From NCBI GenBank assembly GCA_902781315.1, contig CACZIT010000014.1, positions 1-63,919 of the forward strand: 63,919 nt of DNA, read 5' to 3'. Origin of the DNA: an uncultured Prevotellaceae bacterium. GTDB lineage: Bacteria > Bacteroidota > Bacteroidia > Bacteroidales > Bacteroidaceae. Position numbers and translations under genes: made by a program. Below, piece by piece: positions 42,448-50,199 of the stretch. A model generated the notes under the pieces. The model ran no database searches, was not told where the DNA came from, and saw nothing but the letters and a program-made list of their open reading frames with translations. How positions within the stretch are numbered: position 1 is the first letter of the stretch; the number at the start of each line of letters is the position of its first letter.

Positions 42448-42535
42448 GAGTTGATTTGCTGAACAAAATGAGTCAGTTTGCCAGGCAAAATAAGTTGTTT
42501 TGCCGAGCAAATTGAGTTGTTTTGCTGATGGAAAG
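42448..42535. repeat. 22-bp period array, locus 5
   Basis: Four units: 42448-42469, 42470-42491, 42492-42513 and 42514-42535. Each starts (G/A)AGT and holds TTTGC-N4-CAAA (degenerate in the last), a small palindrome. It fills most of the gap between the convergent MATE and DUF389 genes. Confidence 0.75.
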
Positions 42536-42584
42536 CGATGGTATCGGGATGATGTAGCAACGGCTGTTGCGGGGAAAAGGGTTA

Positions 42585-43931
42585 CTATCGCTCGATGATG
42601 ACCAGGCTGTCGGCCGGCATGCGGGCTTGCAGCCACTGGCGCAACTTGCCCATGTCGGCAGCAGGCAGGCGGCGACTGCCGTCGGTGCCGACGAGCACTG
42701 CCACGAAATGGCGCTGGGCCGTGGTGTCGCGCTGCATCTCGCTGACGGGCGACAGACTCAGCGTCTTCACCTGCGGGAACAGAGCCTTCAGCTCGGGTCG
42801 CAGGGCCACCGACAATTCCTCGTAGCGCACGTAGCCCGCCAACTGCTCCGAGAGCAGCGCCGTCTGCGACGACAGGTCGAGCAACTGCTGGCGGTCGGCC
42901 TCGCGGGTGGTGGAGAGCTGGCTAATCTGGTCGTTCAGTTGCAACAGGCTGTCGGTCTGCGCGCCCTGAATGATGTTCAGTTTGTACTCTCCCAGTCCAT
43001 ATTGCCCCATACGTACCTTGGCGTCGGCCTGTGTGGCAGCATTGATCTCGCGGCCCACAGCCACGATGCGCAGCGTGTTGCCGTCGCTCTCCACGTTCGA
43101 CGAGATGATCTGCGTGCCCGACTGCGAGAGTTCGTTTTTCACGAAACGGCGCACGTTGTTCTCAAAAAAGCTCTCCCTGACTATCATCACTGTCATCACG
43201 GCGGCAGGAATCATCGTCAGCACGACGACAGCCGTCAGTATATGCTTGGCCCTGCGCTCGCGCCACGCTGCCTGGAACTCGTGCCGACGAAACCCCATCA
43301 GGCGCACACCGAAATAGGTGGAGAGGGCAATGAAGACGGTATTGATGAAGAACAGGTAGAAAGCGCCGAGGAAGTAGAGCACGTGGCCGGTGGCCAGTCC
43401 GTAGCCGGCAGTGCAGAGGGGCGGCATCAGTGCCGTGGCGATGGCTACGCCGGGAATGACGTTGCCCTTGTCGCGCGTGCAGAGGGCTATGATGCCTGCC
43501 GCGCCGCCGCAGAAAGCGATGAGCACGTCGTAGAGCGTAGGCGACGTGCGGGCCAACAGTTCCGACTGGGCCTCGCCGAGCGGCGAGATGAGGAAGTAGG
43601 CTGTGGCCGTCAGCACACTGATGATGGTGGCCACGATGTAGTTCTTCACGGCTCGCTTCATCAGGTCGATGTCGTTGGTGCCCACGGCCAGTCCCATGCC
43701 GATGATAGGGCCCATGAGGGGCGAAATGAGCATGGCACCGATGATGACTGCCGTCGAATTGATGTTCAGGCCAAGCGAGGCTATGAGGATGGCAAAGATG
43801 AGCACCCAGAGGTTGGCACCTCGAAACGACACGCCGTTGCTGATTTGGCTGACGACGGCCTGCTCTTGTTCGCGGTCGGGATTCAGGTCGAAACAGACGC
43901 GCAACTCGTCGAAGAATTCTTTTATGGTCAT
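42585..43931 (-). CDS. DUF389 (TIGR00341-type) membrane protein
   Basis: 448 residues. About six hydrophobic segments lie at about 38-235 (GANLWVLIFAILIASLGLNINSTAVIIGAMLISPLMGPIIGMG, GVAIATALMPPLC), matching the DUF389 core, followed by a periplasmic or cytoplasmic C-terminal half with a heptad-rich stretch near 320-370 (DSLLQLNDQISQLSTTREADRQQLLDLSSQ). The molecular function of DUF389 is unknown. A -7 box lies at 43950-43958 on the minus strand. Confidence 0.85.
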   Translation of the reverse strand: MTIKEFFDELRVCFDLNPDREQEQAVVSQISNGVSFRGANLWVLIFAILIASLGLNINSTAVIIGAMLISPLMGPIIGMGLAVGTNDIDLMKRAVKNYIVATIISVLTATAYFLISPLGEAQSELLARTSPTLYDVLIAFCGGAAGIIALCTRDKGNVIPGVAIATALMPPLCTAGYGLATGHVLYFLGAFYLFFINTVFIALSTYFGVRLMGFRRHEFQAAWRERRAKHILTAVVVLTMIPAAVMTVMIVRESFFENNVRRFVKNELSQSGTQIISSNVESDGNTLRIVAVGREINAATQADAKVRMGQYGLGEYKLNIIQGAQTDSLLQLNDQISQLSTTREADRQQLLDLSSQTALLSEQLAGYVRYEELSVALRPELKALFPQVKTLSLSPVSEMQRDTTAQRHFVAVLVGTDGSRRLPAADMGKLRQWLQARMPADSLVIIER

Positions 43932-43949
43932 GGCTATTACAATTTTTCA

Positions 43950-43958
43950 GCAAAGTTA
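43950..43958 (-). promoter_or_regulatory. -7 box of the DUF389 gene
   Basis: TAACTTTGC on the minus strand, 19 nt before the ATG at 43931; the -33 element is not clear. Confidence 0.5.
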
Positions 43959-44010
43959 CAAAATTCATTCAATAATCGTTCATAAAACTGAAAAAATGCT
44001 GCAATGAACG

Positions 44011-44071
44011 TTTTTTTAAAGTGTTTGTATCATATTTTTAAGTGCATTCGCACAATAATCATTACTTTTGC
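44011..44071 (+). promoter_or_regulatory. Operator pair and -7 box of the GH32/MFS/fructokinase operon
   Basis: TTTTTTT (44011-44017, preceded by GAACG) and ATATTTT (44032-44038) stand 21 bp apart; the second lies exactly 31 bp before TACTTTTGC (44063-44071). The same geometry is found at three promoters of the main fructan locus, 14-36 kb away. Confidence 0.65.
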
Positions 44072-44111
44072 AGCACAATATTTATAATTGCTATCAACCC
44101 AAACACCATTA

Positions 44112-46007
44112 ATGAACATGAAACTCAGATTCAGAACCCGTAAACTATTCCTGCTGGCAGCGTGCCTCATGGGCTGGCTCAGCGTTAGTGCCCAGGCTCC
44201 GCAAATCCTGTCGGAGAAACACGCCATGCTGCGCCTGACCCCGCAGAGCCGCTACTTGCTGCTCCCCATTCAGGAGCGCGAGGAGAATGCCAACATCAGC
44301 ATTATCGTTGGCGGTCAGCAGGTGAAGTCGTTCAACGCCAAGCTGGCTGTCGACAAGGTGGACTACTATGTGCCCCTCGACCTGACTGCTCTTAACACAA
44401 AAACCTCCACGCCCAACTCCCTCCTCCTCGACATCACGTTCCACGGCGACCGCCGCGCTACGGGTGCCATGAAGGGCTACGTGTGCTGGAAGGAGATGAA
44501 GCAGAGCGACACCTTCGACACTGCCAACCGCGAGCGCTTCCGTCCACAATATCATCACACACCCGTGTATGGCTGGATGAACGACCCCAACGGCATGTTC
44601 TATAAGGACGGCGTGTGGCACCTCTACTACCAGTGGAATCCTTACGGTTCGCAGTGGGAGAACATGACGTGGGGACACTCCACCTCGCGCGACCTCGTTC
44701 ACTGGGAGGCTGAGCCTACGGCCATCGAGCCCGACGCGCTGGGCTCCATCTTCAGCGGCTCGGCCGTAGTCGACAAGGACAACACGGCTGGCTTCGGCAA
44801 GGGTGCCGTCATCGCCATGTACACCTCGGCCGGACAGAACCAGACGCAGTCCATCGCCTACAGCAACGACGGTGGCCGCACGTTCACGAAGTATGAAGGC
44901 AACCCCGTCATCACCTTCGAGGCTCCCGACTTCCGCGACCCGAAAGTGTTCTGGCACGAGCAGTCGAAGCGCTGGATCGTCGTGCTGGCAGCCGGTCAGG
45001 AGGTGCAGTTCTACAGCTCGCCCGACCTGAAACACTGGACCTACGAGAGTTCCTTCGGCCGCGAATACGGCAATCACGACGGCGTTTGGGAATGCCCCGA
45101 CCTGCTCTGCCTCGATGCAGGCAGCAAGCACTTCACCGGCCGTGGCGGCGAAGCTGGCAAGAACATGGAGAAGGGTCTCTTCTCCGACGACGTGGCCTAC
45201 GGCAAGAAGTGGGTGCTTCTGCTCAACATCAACCCCGGCGGTCCCTTCGGCGGCTCGGCCACGCAGTACTTCGTGGGTGAGTTCGACGGACATAAGTTCA
45301 CCTGCGAGGATGAACCCAGGGAGACGAAGTGGATGGACTACGGCAAGGACCACTATGCCACCGTCACCTTCTCCAACGCTCCAGAGAACCGCACCGTGGC
45401 ACTGGCATGGATGTCGAACTGGCAGTATGCCGGCGTAGTGCCCACGCAGCAGTTCCGCTCGGCCAACTCGATTCCGCGCGACCTGAAGCTCATGCAGCTC
45501 GACGGCGAGACCTATCTCGTCAGCACGCCTTCGAAGGAGATGCTCGCCTTGCGCGGCAAGGCTGTGAAGAAGGGCTCGGCATCGGGCAAGAAGGTGGTGA
45601 AGAACCTGCTGAAGCAGAACACCGGAGCCTACGAGCTCACCGCCACGCTCGACATGCAGAAGGCTGAGCAGGCTCAGGTCACCTTATTTAATACGAAGGG
45701 CGAAGAGTTCACCATTGGCTTCGACACGAAGAAGAAGGAATACTACGTCGACCGCACCAAGAGTGGCCAGACAGCCTTCTCCGACGACTTCGCCTCGGTG
45801 ACGCGTGCTCCGCTGCCCGACGTAGGCACCTACCAGCTGCGCGTGTTCGTCGACAACTCCAGCGTCGAGGTGTTCATCGATCCCGGCTTCGGCTTCAGCG
45901 GTCTGTTCCCCATGACCAACCTCGTGTTCCCCACCGAGCCCTACAACAACCTGCGCGTCGAGGGCCGTGGCAAACTTCAGGACATCACCGTCTATCCAAT
46001 CAATTGA
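44112..46007 (+). CDS. GH32 exo-fructosidase (classic catalytic set)
   Basis: 632 residues, predicted periplasmic exo-fructanase/invertase. Signal peptide about 1-27 (VSAQ). An N-terminal beta domain (about 28-140) precedes the propeller with D158 in WMNDPNG, D276 in DFRDPKVFW and E327 in WECPDLL; the C-terminal sandwich contains LRVFVDNSSVEVFIDPG. ATG 44112 is used (44118 possible); the in-frame TTG at 44088 is too close to the transcription start. First gene of an operon with an MFS transporter and a fructokinase, under a fructan-type operator, so it likely finishes fructan breakdown to fructose. Confidence 0.94.
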   Translation: MNMKLRFRTRKLFLLAACLMGWLSVSAQAPQILSEKHAMLRLTPQSRYLLLPIQEREENANISIIVGGQQVKSFNAKLAVDKVDYYVPLDLTALNTKTSTPNSLLLDITFHGDRRATGAMKGYVCWKEMKQSDTFDTANRERFRPQYHHTPVYGWMNDPNGMFYKDGVWHLYYQWNPYGSQWENMTWGHSTSRDLVHWEAEPTAIEPDALGSIFSGSAVVDKDNTAGFGKGAVIAMYTSAGQNQTQSIAYSNDGGRTFTKYEGNPVITFEAPDFRDPKVFWHEQSKRWIVVLAAGQEVQFYSSPDLKHWTYESSFGREYGNHDGVWECPDLLCLDAGSKHFTGRGGEAGKNMEKGLFSDDVAYGKKWVLLLNINPGGPFGGSATQYFVGEFDGHKFTCEDEPRETKWMDYGKDHYATVTFSNAPENRTVALAWMSNWQYAGVVPTQQFRSANSIPRDLKLMQLDGETYLVSTPSKEMLALRGKAVKKGSASGKKVVKNLLKQNTGAYELTATLDMQKAEQAQVTLFNTKGEEFTIGFDTKKKEYYVDRTKSGQTAFSDDFASVTRAPLPDVGTYQLRVFVDNSSVEVFIDPGFGFSGLFPMTNLVFPTEPYNNLRVEGRGKLQDITVYPIN

Positions 46008-46086
46008 TCATTGAAAATTAATTACCACCCGTGTCATCCAGAATCATCCGTGACATCCGTGGTTGCAAAATCATAAACAAAACAAT

Positions 46087-47244
46087 ATGAACACAAAGAA
46101 AACTGCAATTCTCTCGGTGATGCTCTGCTTCTTCTGCATGGGCTTCGTCGACCTGGTGGGCATCGCCTCCAACTATGTGAAGGAAGACCTTCAGCTCAGC
46201 GACTCTGTCGCCAACATCTTCCCCTCGCTCGTGTTCTTCTGGTTTCTCATCTTCAGTGTGCCCACGGGCATGCTCATGAACAAAATCGGCCGCAAGAACA
46301 CCGTACTGCTCTCGCTCATCGTCACAGCCTTCTCGCTGCTGCTGCCGCTCTTCGGTGAGAACTTCGGCATCATGCTCGTGGCCTTCTCGCTGCTCGGCAT
46401 CGGCAATGCCCTGATGCAGACGTCGCTCAACCCGCTGGTGTCCACCGTCATGGGTGGTGGCAACCTCGCCTCTACGCTCACCTTCGGACAGTTCGTGAAG
46501 GCCATCGCCTCCTTCTCGGCACCTTATCTGGCCATGTGGGGCGCCACGCAGGTCATCCCTGAGTTCGGCCTGAACTGGCGCGTGCTCTTCGCCATCTTCC
46601 TCGTCGTGGGTGCCATTGCCACCCTCTGGCTTGCTGCCACGCCCATCAAGGAAGAGCCCATCGAGGGCCGTCCCTCCACGTTCGTTGAATGCTTCAAGCT
46701 GCTCGGCACGCCCATCGTGCTGCTGTCGTTCCTTGGCATCATGTGCCATGTGGGCATCGACGTGGGCACCAACACCACCGCCCCGAAGATTCTGATGGAA
46801 CGTCTGGGCATGTCGCTCAACGAGGCAGCTTTCGCCACCTCGCTCTACTTCATCTTCCGTACCATTGGCTGCCTGACGGGTTCGTTCTTCCTGCGCATCA
46901 TGAGCAATCGCACGTTCTTCGTCATCTCCGTCATCATGATGGCACTCTCCATGTGCGGCCTCTTCTTCGGTACATCCAAGCTCGTGCTCTACACGGCCAT
47001 TGCCCTCGTCGGCTACGGCAACTCCAACATCTTCTCCATCTGCTTCGCTCAGGCACTCACCTCGATGCCCAACAAGCAGAACGAAGTCAGCGGACTGATG
47101 ATCATGGGCCTCTTCGGTGGCACCGTGTTCCCGCTCATCATGGGCTTCATGAGCGATGCCATGGGTCAGGCTGGTGCCGTGCTCGTCATGGCTGTCGGCG
47201 TAATCTATCTCTTCACCTATATCCCCAAGGTGGCAGCGAAGTAA
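46087..47244 (+). CDS. MFS sugar transporter, likely inner-membrane fructose importer
   Basis: 385 residues, 12 predicted helices of the major facilitator superfamily (MLCFFCMGFVDLVGIASNYVKEDLQLS, NKIGRKNTVLLS). It sits between an exo-GH32 and a fructokinase, the same logic as in the B. thetaiotaomicron levan locus where an MFS protein brings fructose into the cytoplasm. ATG 46087 is preferred over an upstream in-frame TTG. Substrate is inferred from context only. Confidence 0.88.
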   Translation: MNTKKTAILSVMLCFFCMGFVDLVGIASNYVKEDLQLSDSVANIFPSLVFFWFLIFSVPTGMLMNKIGRKNTVLLSLIVTAFSLLLPLFGENFGIMLVAFSLLGIGNALMQTSLNPLVSTVMGGGNLASTLTFGQFVKAIASFSAPYLAMWGATQVIPEFGLNWRVLFAIFLVVGAIATLWLAATPIKEEPIEGRPSTFVECFKLLGTPIVLLSFLGIMCHVGIDVGTNTTAPKILMERLGMSLNEAAFATSLYFIFRTIGCLTGSFFLRIMSNRTFFVISVIMMALSMCGLFFGTSKLVLYTAIALVGYGNSNIFSICFAQALTSMPNKQNEVSGLMIMGLFGGTVFPLIMGFMSDAMGQAGAVLVMAVGVIYLFTYIPKVAAK

Positions 47245-47246
47245 AA

Positions 47247-47293
47247 GCCTCTCCCCCGGCCCCTCCCCTGCAGGGAGGGGAGTACGGAGAGGC
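47247..47293. repeat. Nested GC-rich palindrome after the MFS gene
   Basis: Outer arms GCCTCTCC (47247-47254) and GGAGAGGC (47286-47293) enclose CCCCTCCCCTGCAGGGAGGGG (split as 47260-47269 and 47270-47280). It could form a cruciform or an RNA hairpin right after the stop codon. Confidence 0.65.
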
Positions 47294-47315
47294 AGACGAT
47301 GGGAAAAGGCATATG

Positions 47316-47415
47316 TCTTGAACTCCTTGAAACTCCTTGGACTCCTTGAAACTCCTTGAAACTCCTTAGACTCCTTGGAACTCCTTGGACTCCTTGGAAC
47401 TCCTTGAACTCCTTC
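47316..47415. repeat. Tandem CTCCTT repeat between MFS and fructokinase genes
   Basis: Ten CTCCTT cores at 47323-47414, spaced alternately 9 and 10 nt (mean about 9.5), joined by GAA, GGA or AGA. It lies inside the operon, so it is transcribed, and ends 20 nt before the fructokinase ATG. Confidence 0.75.
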
Positions 47416-47434
47416 ATAAAACAACTCCTAAACA

Positions 47435-48325
47435 ATGCAAAATATGGAAAAAAGATTAGTAGTCGGCCTCGGCGAAGCACTCTGGGACGTGCTGCCTGAA
47501 GGTAAGAAACTCGGCGGAGCACCTGCTAACTTCGCCTATCATGCTGGCCAATTCCTGGGCCAGGAGAATACTGTTGCCGTCAGCGCCCTCGGTGAGGACA
47601 AACTCGCTGACGAAACCATCGCCGCACTCGAGGAGCACCAGCTGCGCTACCTCATGCCGCGTGTTCCCTACCCCACCGGCACCGTGCAGGTGCAGCTCGA
47701 CGAGCAGGGCATCCCCACCTACGACATCCGCGAAAACGTGGCGTGGGACAACATTCCCTTCACAGCCGAGATTGAGGAGGTGGCCCACAACTGCCGCGCC
47801 GTGTGCTTCGGCTCGCTGGCTCAGCGCAACATCGTCAGCCGCGAGAACATCCACCGCTTCCTCGACGCCACGCCGAAGGACTGCGTGAAGATCTTCGATA
47901 TCAACCTGCGCCAGAACTTCTACTCCAAGGAGGTCATCCAGGAGTCGATGCGTCGCTGCAACATCCTGAAGATCAACGACGAGGAACTGGTCATCATCGG
48001 CCGCATGTTCGGCTATCCAGGTCTTGACATCGAGAACAAGTGCTGGCTCATCCTCGGCAAATACGACCTCGACATGCTCGTGCTCACCTGCGGCACCAAT
48101 GGCTCCTACGTGTTTACGCCGGGCCAGATGTCGTTCCAGGAGACTCCGAAGGTAGAGGTGGCCGATACCGTCGGCGCCGGCGACTCGTTCACGGGTTCGT
48201 TCTGTGCAGCCATCCTCAGTGGTAAGCCCGTGGCTGAAGCCCACAAGCTGGCCGTACAGGTGAGCGCCTACGTCTGCACGCAGAACGGTGCCATGCCCAC
48301 GCTGCCCAAAGAGCTCGTAGAATAA
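47435..48325 (+). CDS. PfkB-family fructokinase
   Basis: 296 residues; phosphorylates fructose with ATP in the cytoplasm. N-terminal GLGEALWDVLPEGKKLGGAPANFAYHAGQFLG is the fructokinase-type PfkB signature 1, and VEVADTVGAGDSFTGSF is signature 2 with the catalytic aspartate. Third gene of the GH32/MFS operon, closing the pathway from extracellular fructan to fructose-6-phosphate. ATG 47444 is an alternative start. A long perfect-stem terminator follows. Confidence 0.93.
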   Translation: MQNMEKRLVVGLGEALWDVLPEGKKLGGAPANFAYHAGQFLGQENTVAVSALGEDKLADETIAALEEHQLRYLMPRVPYPTGTVQVQLDEQGIPTYDIRENVAWDNIPFTAEIEEVAHNCRAVCFGSLAQRNIVSRENIHRFLDATPKDCVKIFDINLRQNFYSKEVIQESMRRCNILKINDEELVIIGRMFGYPGLDIENKCWLILGKYDLDMLVLTCGTNGSYVFTPGQMSFQETPKVEVADTVGAGDSFTGSFCAAILSGKPVAEAHKLAVQVSAYVCTQNGAMPTLPKELVE

Positions 48326-48331
48326 GAGAGT

Positions 48332-48370
48332 AAGAAAAGACTCACCGCGGTGAGTCTTTTCTTTTTTTTT
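48332..48370 (+). terminator. Intrinsic terminator of the fructokinase operon
   Basis: AAGAAAAGACTCACCG (48332-48347) is followed directly by its reverse complement (48348-48363), then a T-run. It may work in both directions, since A-runs precede it. Confidence 0.85.
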
Positions 48371-48374
48371 GTTT

Positions 48375-48453
48375 TTACTTCCCCAACACATTATTCACCA
48401 GGGTGGTGACGTCGACGATGGTGACGCTGCCGTCGGCATTCACGTCGCATCCT
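48375..48453 (-). pseudogene. Remnant of a dockerin-like gene (C-terminal repeat only)
   Basis: Read on the minus strand, 48453-48375 encodes CDVNADGSVTIVDVTTLVNN followed by VLGK and a stop, very like the last 25 residues of the protein at 36980-38389. A stop codon lies immediately upstream in the same frame, so only the final dockerin segment remains. The rest of the 48326-48630 gap holds the terminator and the CE15 promoter. It shows that another dockerin-bearing gene once stood here or that its 3' end was copied here. Confidence 0.7.
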
Positions 48454-48543
48454 TACATTTTCTGGGGCAAATTCTATATAGTAGTCTAATGAAAACGTTC
48501 CCTCTTGTGATGACAATATGGAAGCAGTAATATCCTTAAAAAC

Positions 48544-48575
48544 TTGCTATAGAAAGAAAAAAGTCGTATCTTTGC
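48544..48575 (+). promoter_or_regulatory. Promoter of the CE15 gene
   Basis: TTG (48544-48546), 20 bp, then TATCTTTGC (48567-48575); leader about 52 nt to ATG 48631. Confidence 0.7.
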
Positions 48576-48630
48576 ACACAGCATAGCTGCAAACGCAGCA
48601 TAACGACCAACCTCCTAAACTTTCGGAACG

Positions 48631-49803
48631 ATGAAAAGACTATTACTACTGCTTGCCCTCATGCTGACCGTGACGGCACAGGCACAAGTGAAGAGACAGC
48701 AGAAACAGCAGGGGCAGCAGCCTCCGCTGGTGTACAGCGTTGAAAACACGGCAGCGAAGGCTAAGAAGCTGCGCATGCTGCCCGCCAATGAGCTACCTGT
48801 TGTCCGCGAATTGCCTGACGCACTGCAGGGCGTGAAGACCTTTGCTGACTGGTCGGCACGGCGTGGCGAGATAGGCCAGCTCATTCAGCACTACGGCATC
48901 GGCGAAAAGCCTGCAGTGAGCCCCGACGACGTGCTGGCACGCATGGACGGCGACACACTCGTGGTCTACGTCACCGTGAATGGCCACACGCTGAAGTTGC
49001 GCTCCACGATTCACTATCCCAAGATGGGCACACCGCCCTACGCGCTGATGATTGGTACGAGCGGCATCTCGCTGCCACGCGAGGTGTTCGAAGGGCGGCC
49101 TGTGGCGCTGATGACTTTCCACGAGGACCAGGTGAACGACTACTCGCAGTGGCGGCCTCACCACGAGCGGGGCCAGCATCCTTTCGACCGCCTCTACCCG
49201 CAGTTGAAGGACAATGGTGCCTACAGCGAGTGGGCATGGGGACTGAGTCGTCTCATCGACGGCTTGCAGAAGCTCGGCCCCGAGGCCACGCGCATCGACA
49301 CGGAGCGCATCGGTGTGACGGGTTGCTCGTATGCCGGAAAGATGGCGCTCTACTGCGGAGCCTTCGACGAGCGCATCGCGCTGACCATCGCCCAGGAACC
49401 CGGTGGCGGCGGTGCTGCTGCATGGCGCGTCAGCCACACGCTCTCTGAGGTGGAAGACCTCGACCGAACGGACTACCACTGGTTCATGGAGTCGATGCGC
49501 GACAACTTCCGTGGCGACAGTGTCTACCAACTGCCTTACGACCAGCACGAACTGTGCGCCATGGTGTGCCCGCGTGCACTCCTGTTGCTGGGCAATCCCG
49601 ACTACAAATGGCTAGCCGACGAGGCCATGAAGCCCTCGGCCGAGGCTGCCCGGAAGGTGTGGGAGCGGTTCGGCATCGAGGACCGCATGGCATGCAGCAT
49701 CGTGGGCGGTCATCCGCACTGCATGTTGCCAGAGAGCCAGTGGCCGCTGGTGAAGGACTTCATCGACAGGTTCCTGCTGCATCGTGAAGCGGAAACAAGA
49801 TAA
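48631..49803 (+). CDS. CE15 glucuronoyl esterase
   Basis: 390 residues; predicted exported esterase cutting the ester between 4-O-methyl-glucuronic acid side chains of xylan and lignin alcohols or other groups. Signal peptide 1-18 (AQAQ). The alpha/beta-hydrolase fold carries GCSYAGKMAL with nucleophile S233 (CE15 signature GCSRxGK), an acidic residue in TIAQEPGGGG, and catalytic H361 in GGHPHCMLP. It is the first gene of the xylan side-chain cluster but has its own promoter, and a 22-bp array separates it from GH95. Confidence 0.85.
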   Translation: MKRLLLLLALMLTVTAQAQVKRQQKQQGQQPPLVYSVENTAAKAKKLRMLPANELPVVRELPDALQGVKTFADWSARRGEIGQLIQHYGIGEKPAVSPDDVLARMDGDTLVVYVTVNGHTLKLRSTIHYPKMGTPPYALMIGTSGISLPREVFEGRPVALMTFHEDQVNDYSQWRPHHERGQHPFDRLYPQLKDNGAYSEWAWGLSRLIDGLQKLGPEATRIDTERIGVTGCSYAGKMALYCGAFDERIALTIAQEPGGGGAAAWRVSHTLSEVEDLDRTDYHWFMESMRDNFRGDSVYQLPYDQHELCAMVCPRALLLLGNPDYKWLADEAMKPSAEAARKVWERFGIEDRMACSIVGGHPHCMLPESQWPLVKDFIDRFLLHREAETR

Positions 49804-49841
49804 AGAGGCCTGAAAGAAACAAACAGCATATCACCCACAAA

Positions 49842-49951
49842 GCAATTGCAGTTGTTGAGGAAACAATTACAATTGCTTTTTTAATGCAAATTAAGTTGAA
49901 TTGCAGTGCAAATTAAGTTGAATTGCAGTGCAAATCAAGTCAAATTGCAAA
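49842..49951. repeat. 22-bp period array, locus 6
   Basis: Five units from 49842, 49864, 49886, 49908 and 49930. Units 3 and 4 are identical, and unit 5 differs at few places; the core GCAAATTAAGTTGAATTGC is close to GCAAATTGAGTTGTTTTGC at the unit 3/4 junction of locus 5. The remaining part of the 49804-50199 gap contains the GH95 promoter and nothing else I can name. Confidence 0.75.
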
Positions 49952-50102
49952 AAGGGAGCATTGAATTTGAATCAAAACACGCGAGGGGGCGTTTTGCATC
50001 CTTTTTGGGGGTACACCTTATATTTATATAGAGGATATCGAAAATGTAATTCACGACAAACTACTTGTTACAATGCGTGAACGGCATTCCGAATTTTCTC
50101 AT

Positions 50103-50111
50103 TAACTTTGC
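50103..50111 (+). promoter_or_regulatory. -7 box of the GH95 operon
   Basis: TAACTTTGC, about 90 nt before ATG 50200. It lies inside the upstream in-frame extension of the GH95 gene, which argues against starts before 50111. The -33 element is not clear. Confidence 0.5.
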
Positions 50112-50199
50112 AGGCAACAAAACATTTACCCCGAAACCTGCAACGAGAACGGGAAAACTGCTATACCAGATGGGAGTAATCTTTTTTCGACAAGAACAA

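Noticed and set aside
47247-47415. Insertion sequence between the MFS and fructokinase genes
   Set aside because: Only palindromes and simple repeats; no transposase frame or target duplication.
50065-50199. N-terminal extension of GH95 from a TTG codon
   Set aside because: The -7 box at 50103-50111 lies inside it and a proper signal peptide begins at 50200.
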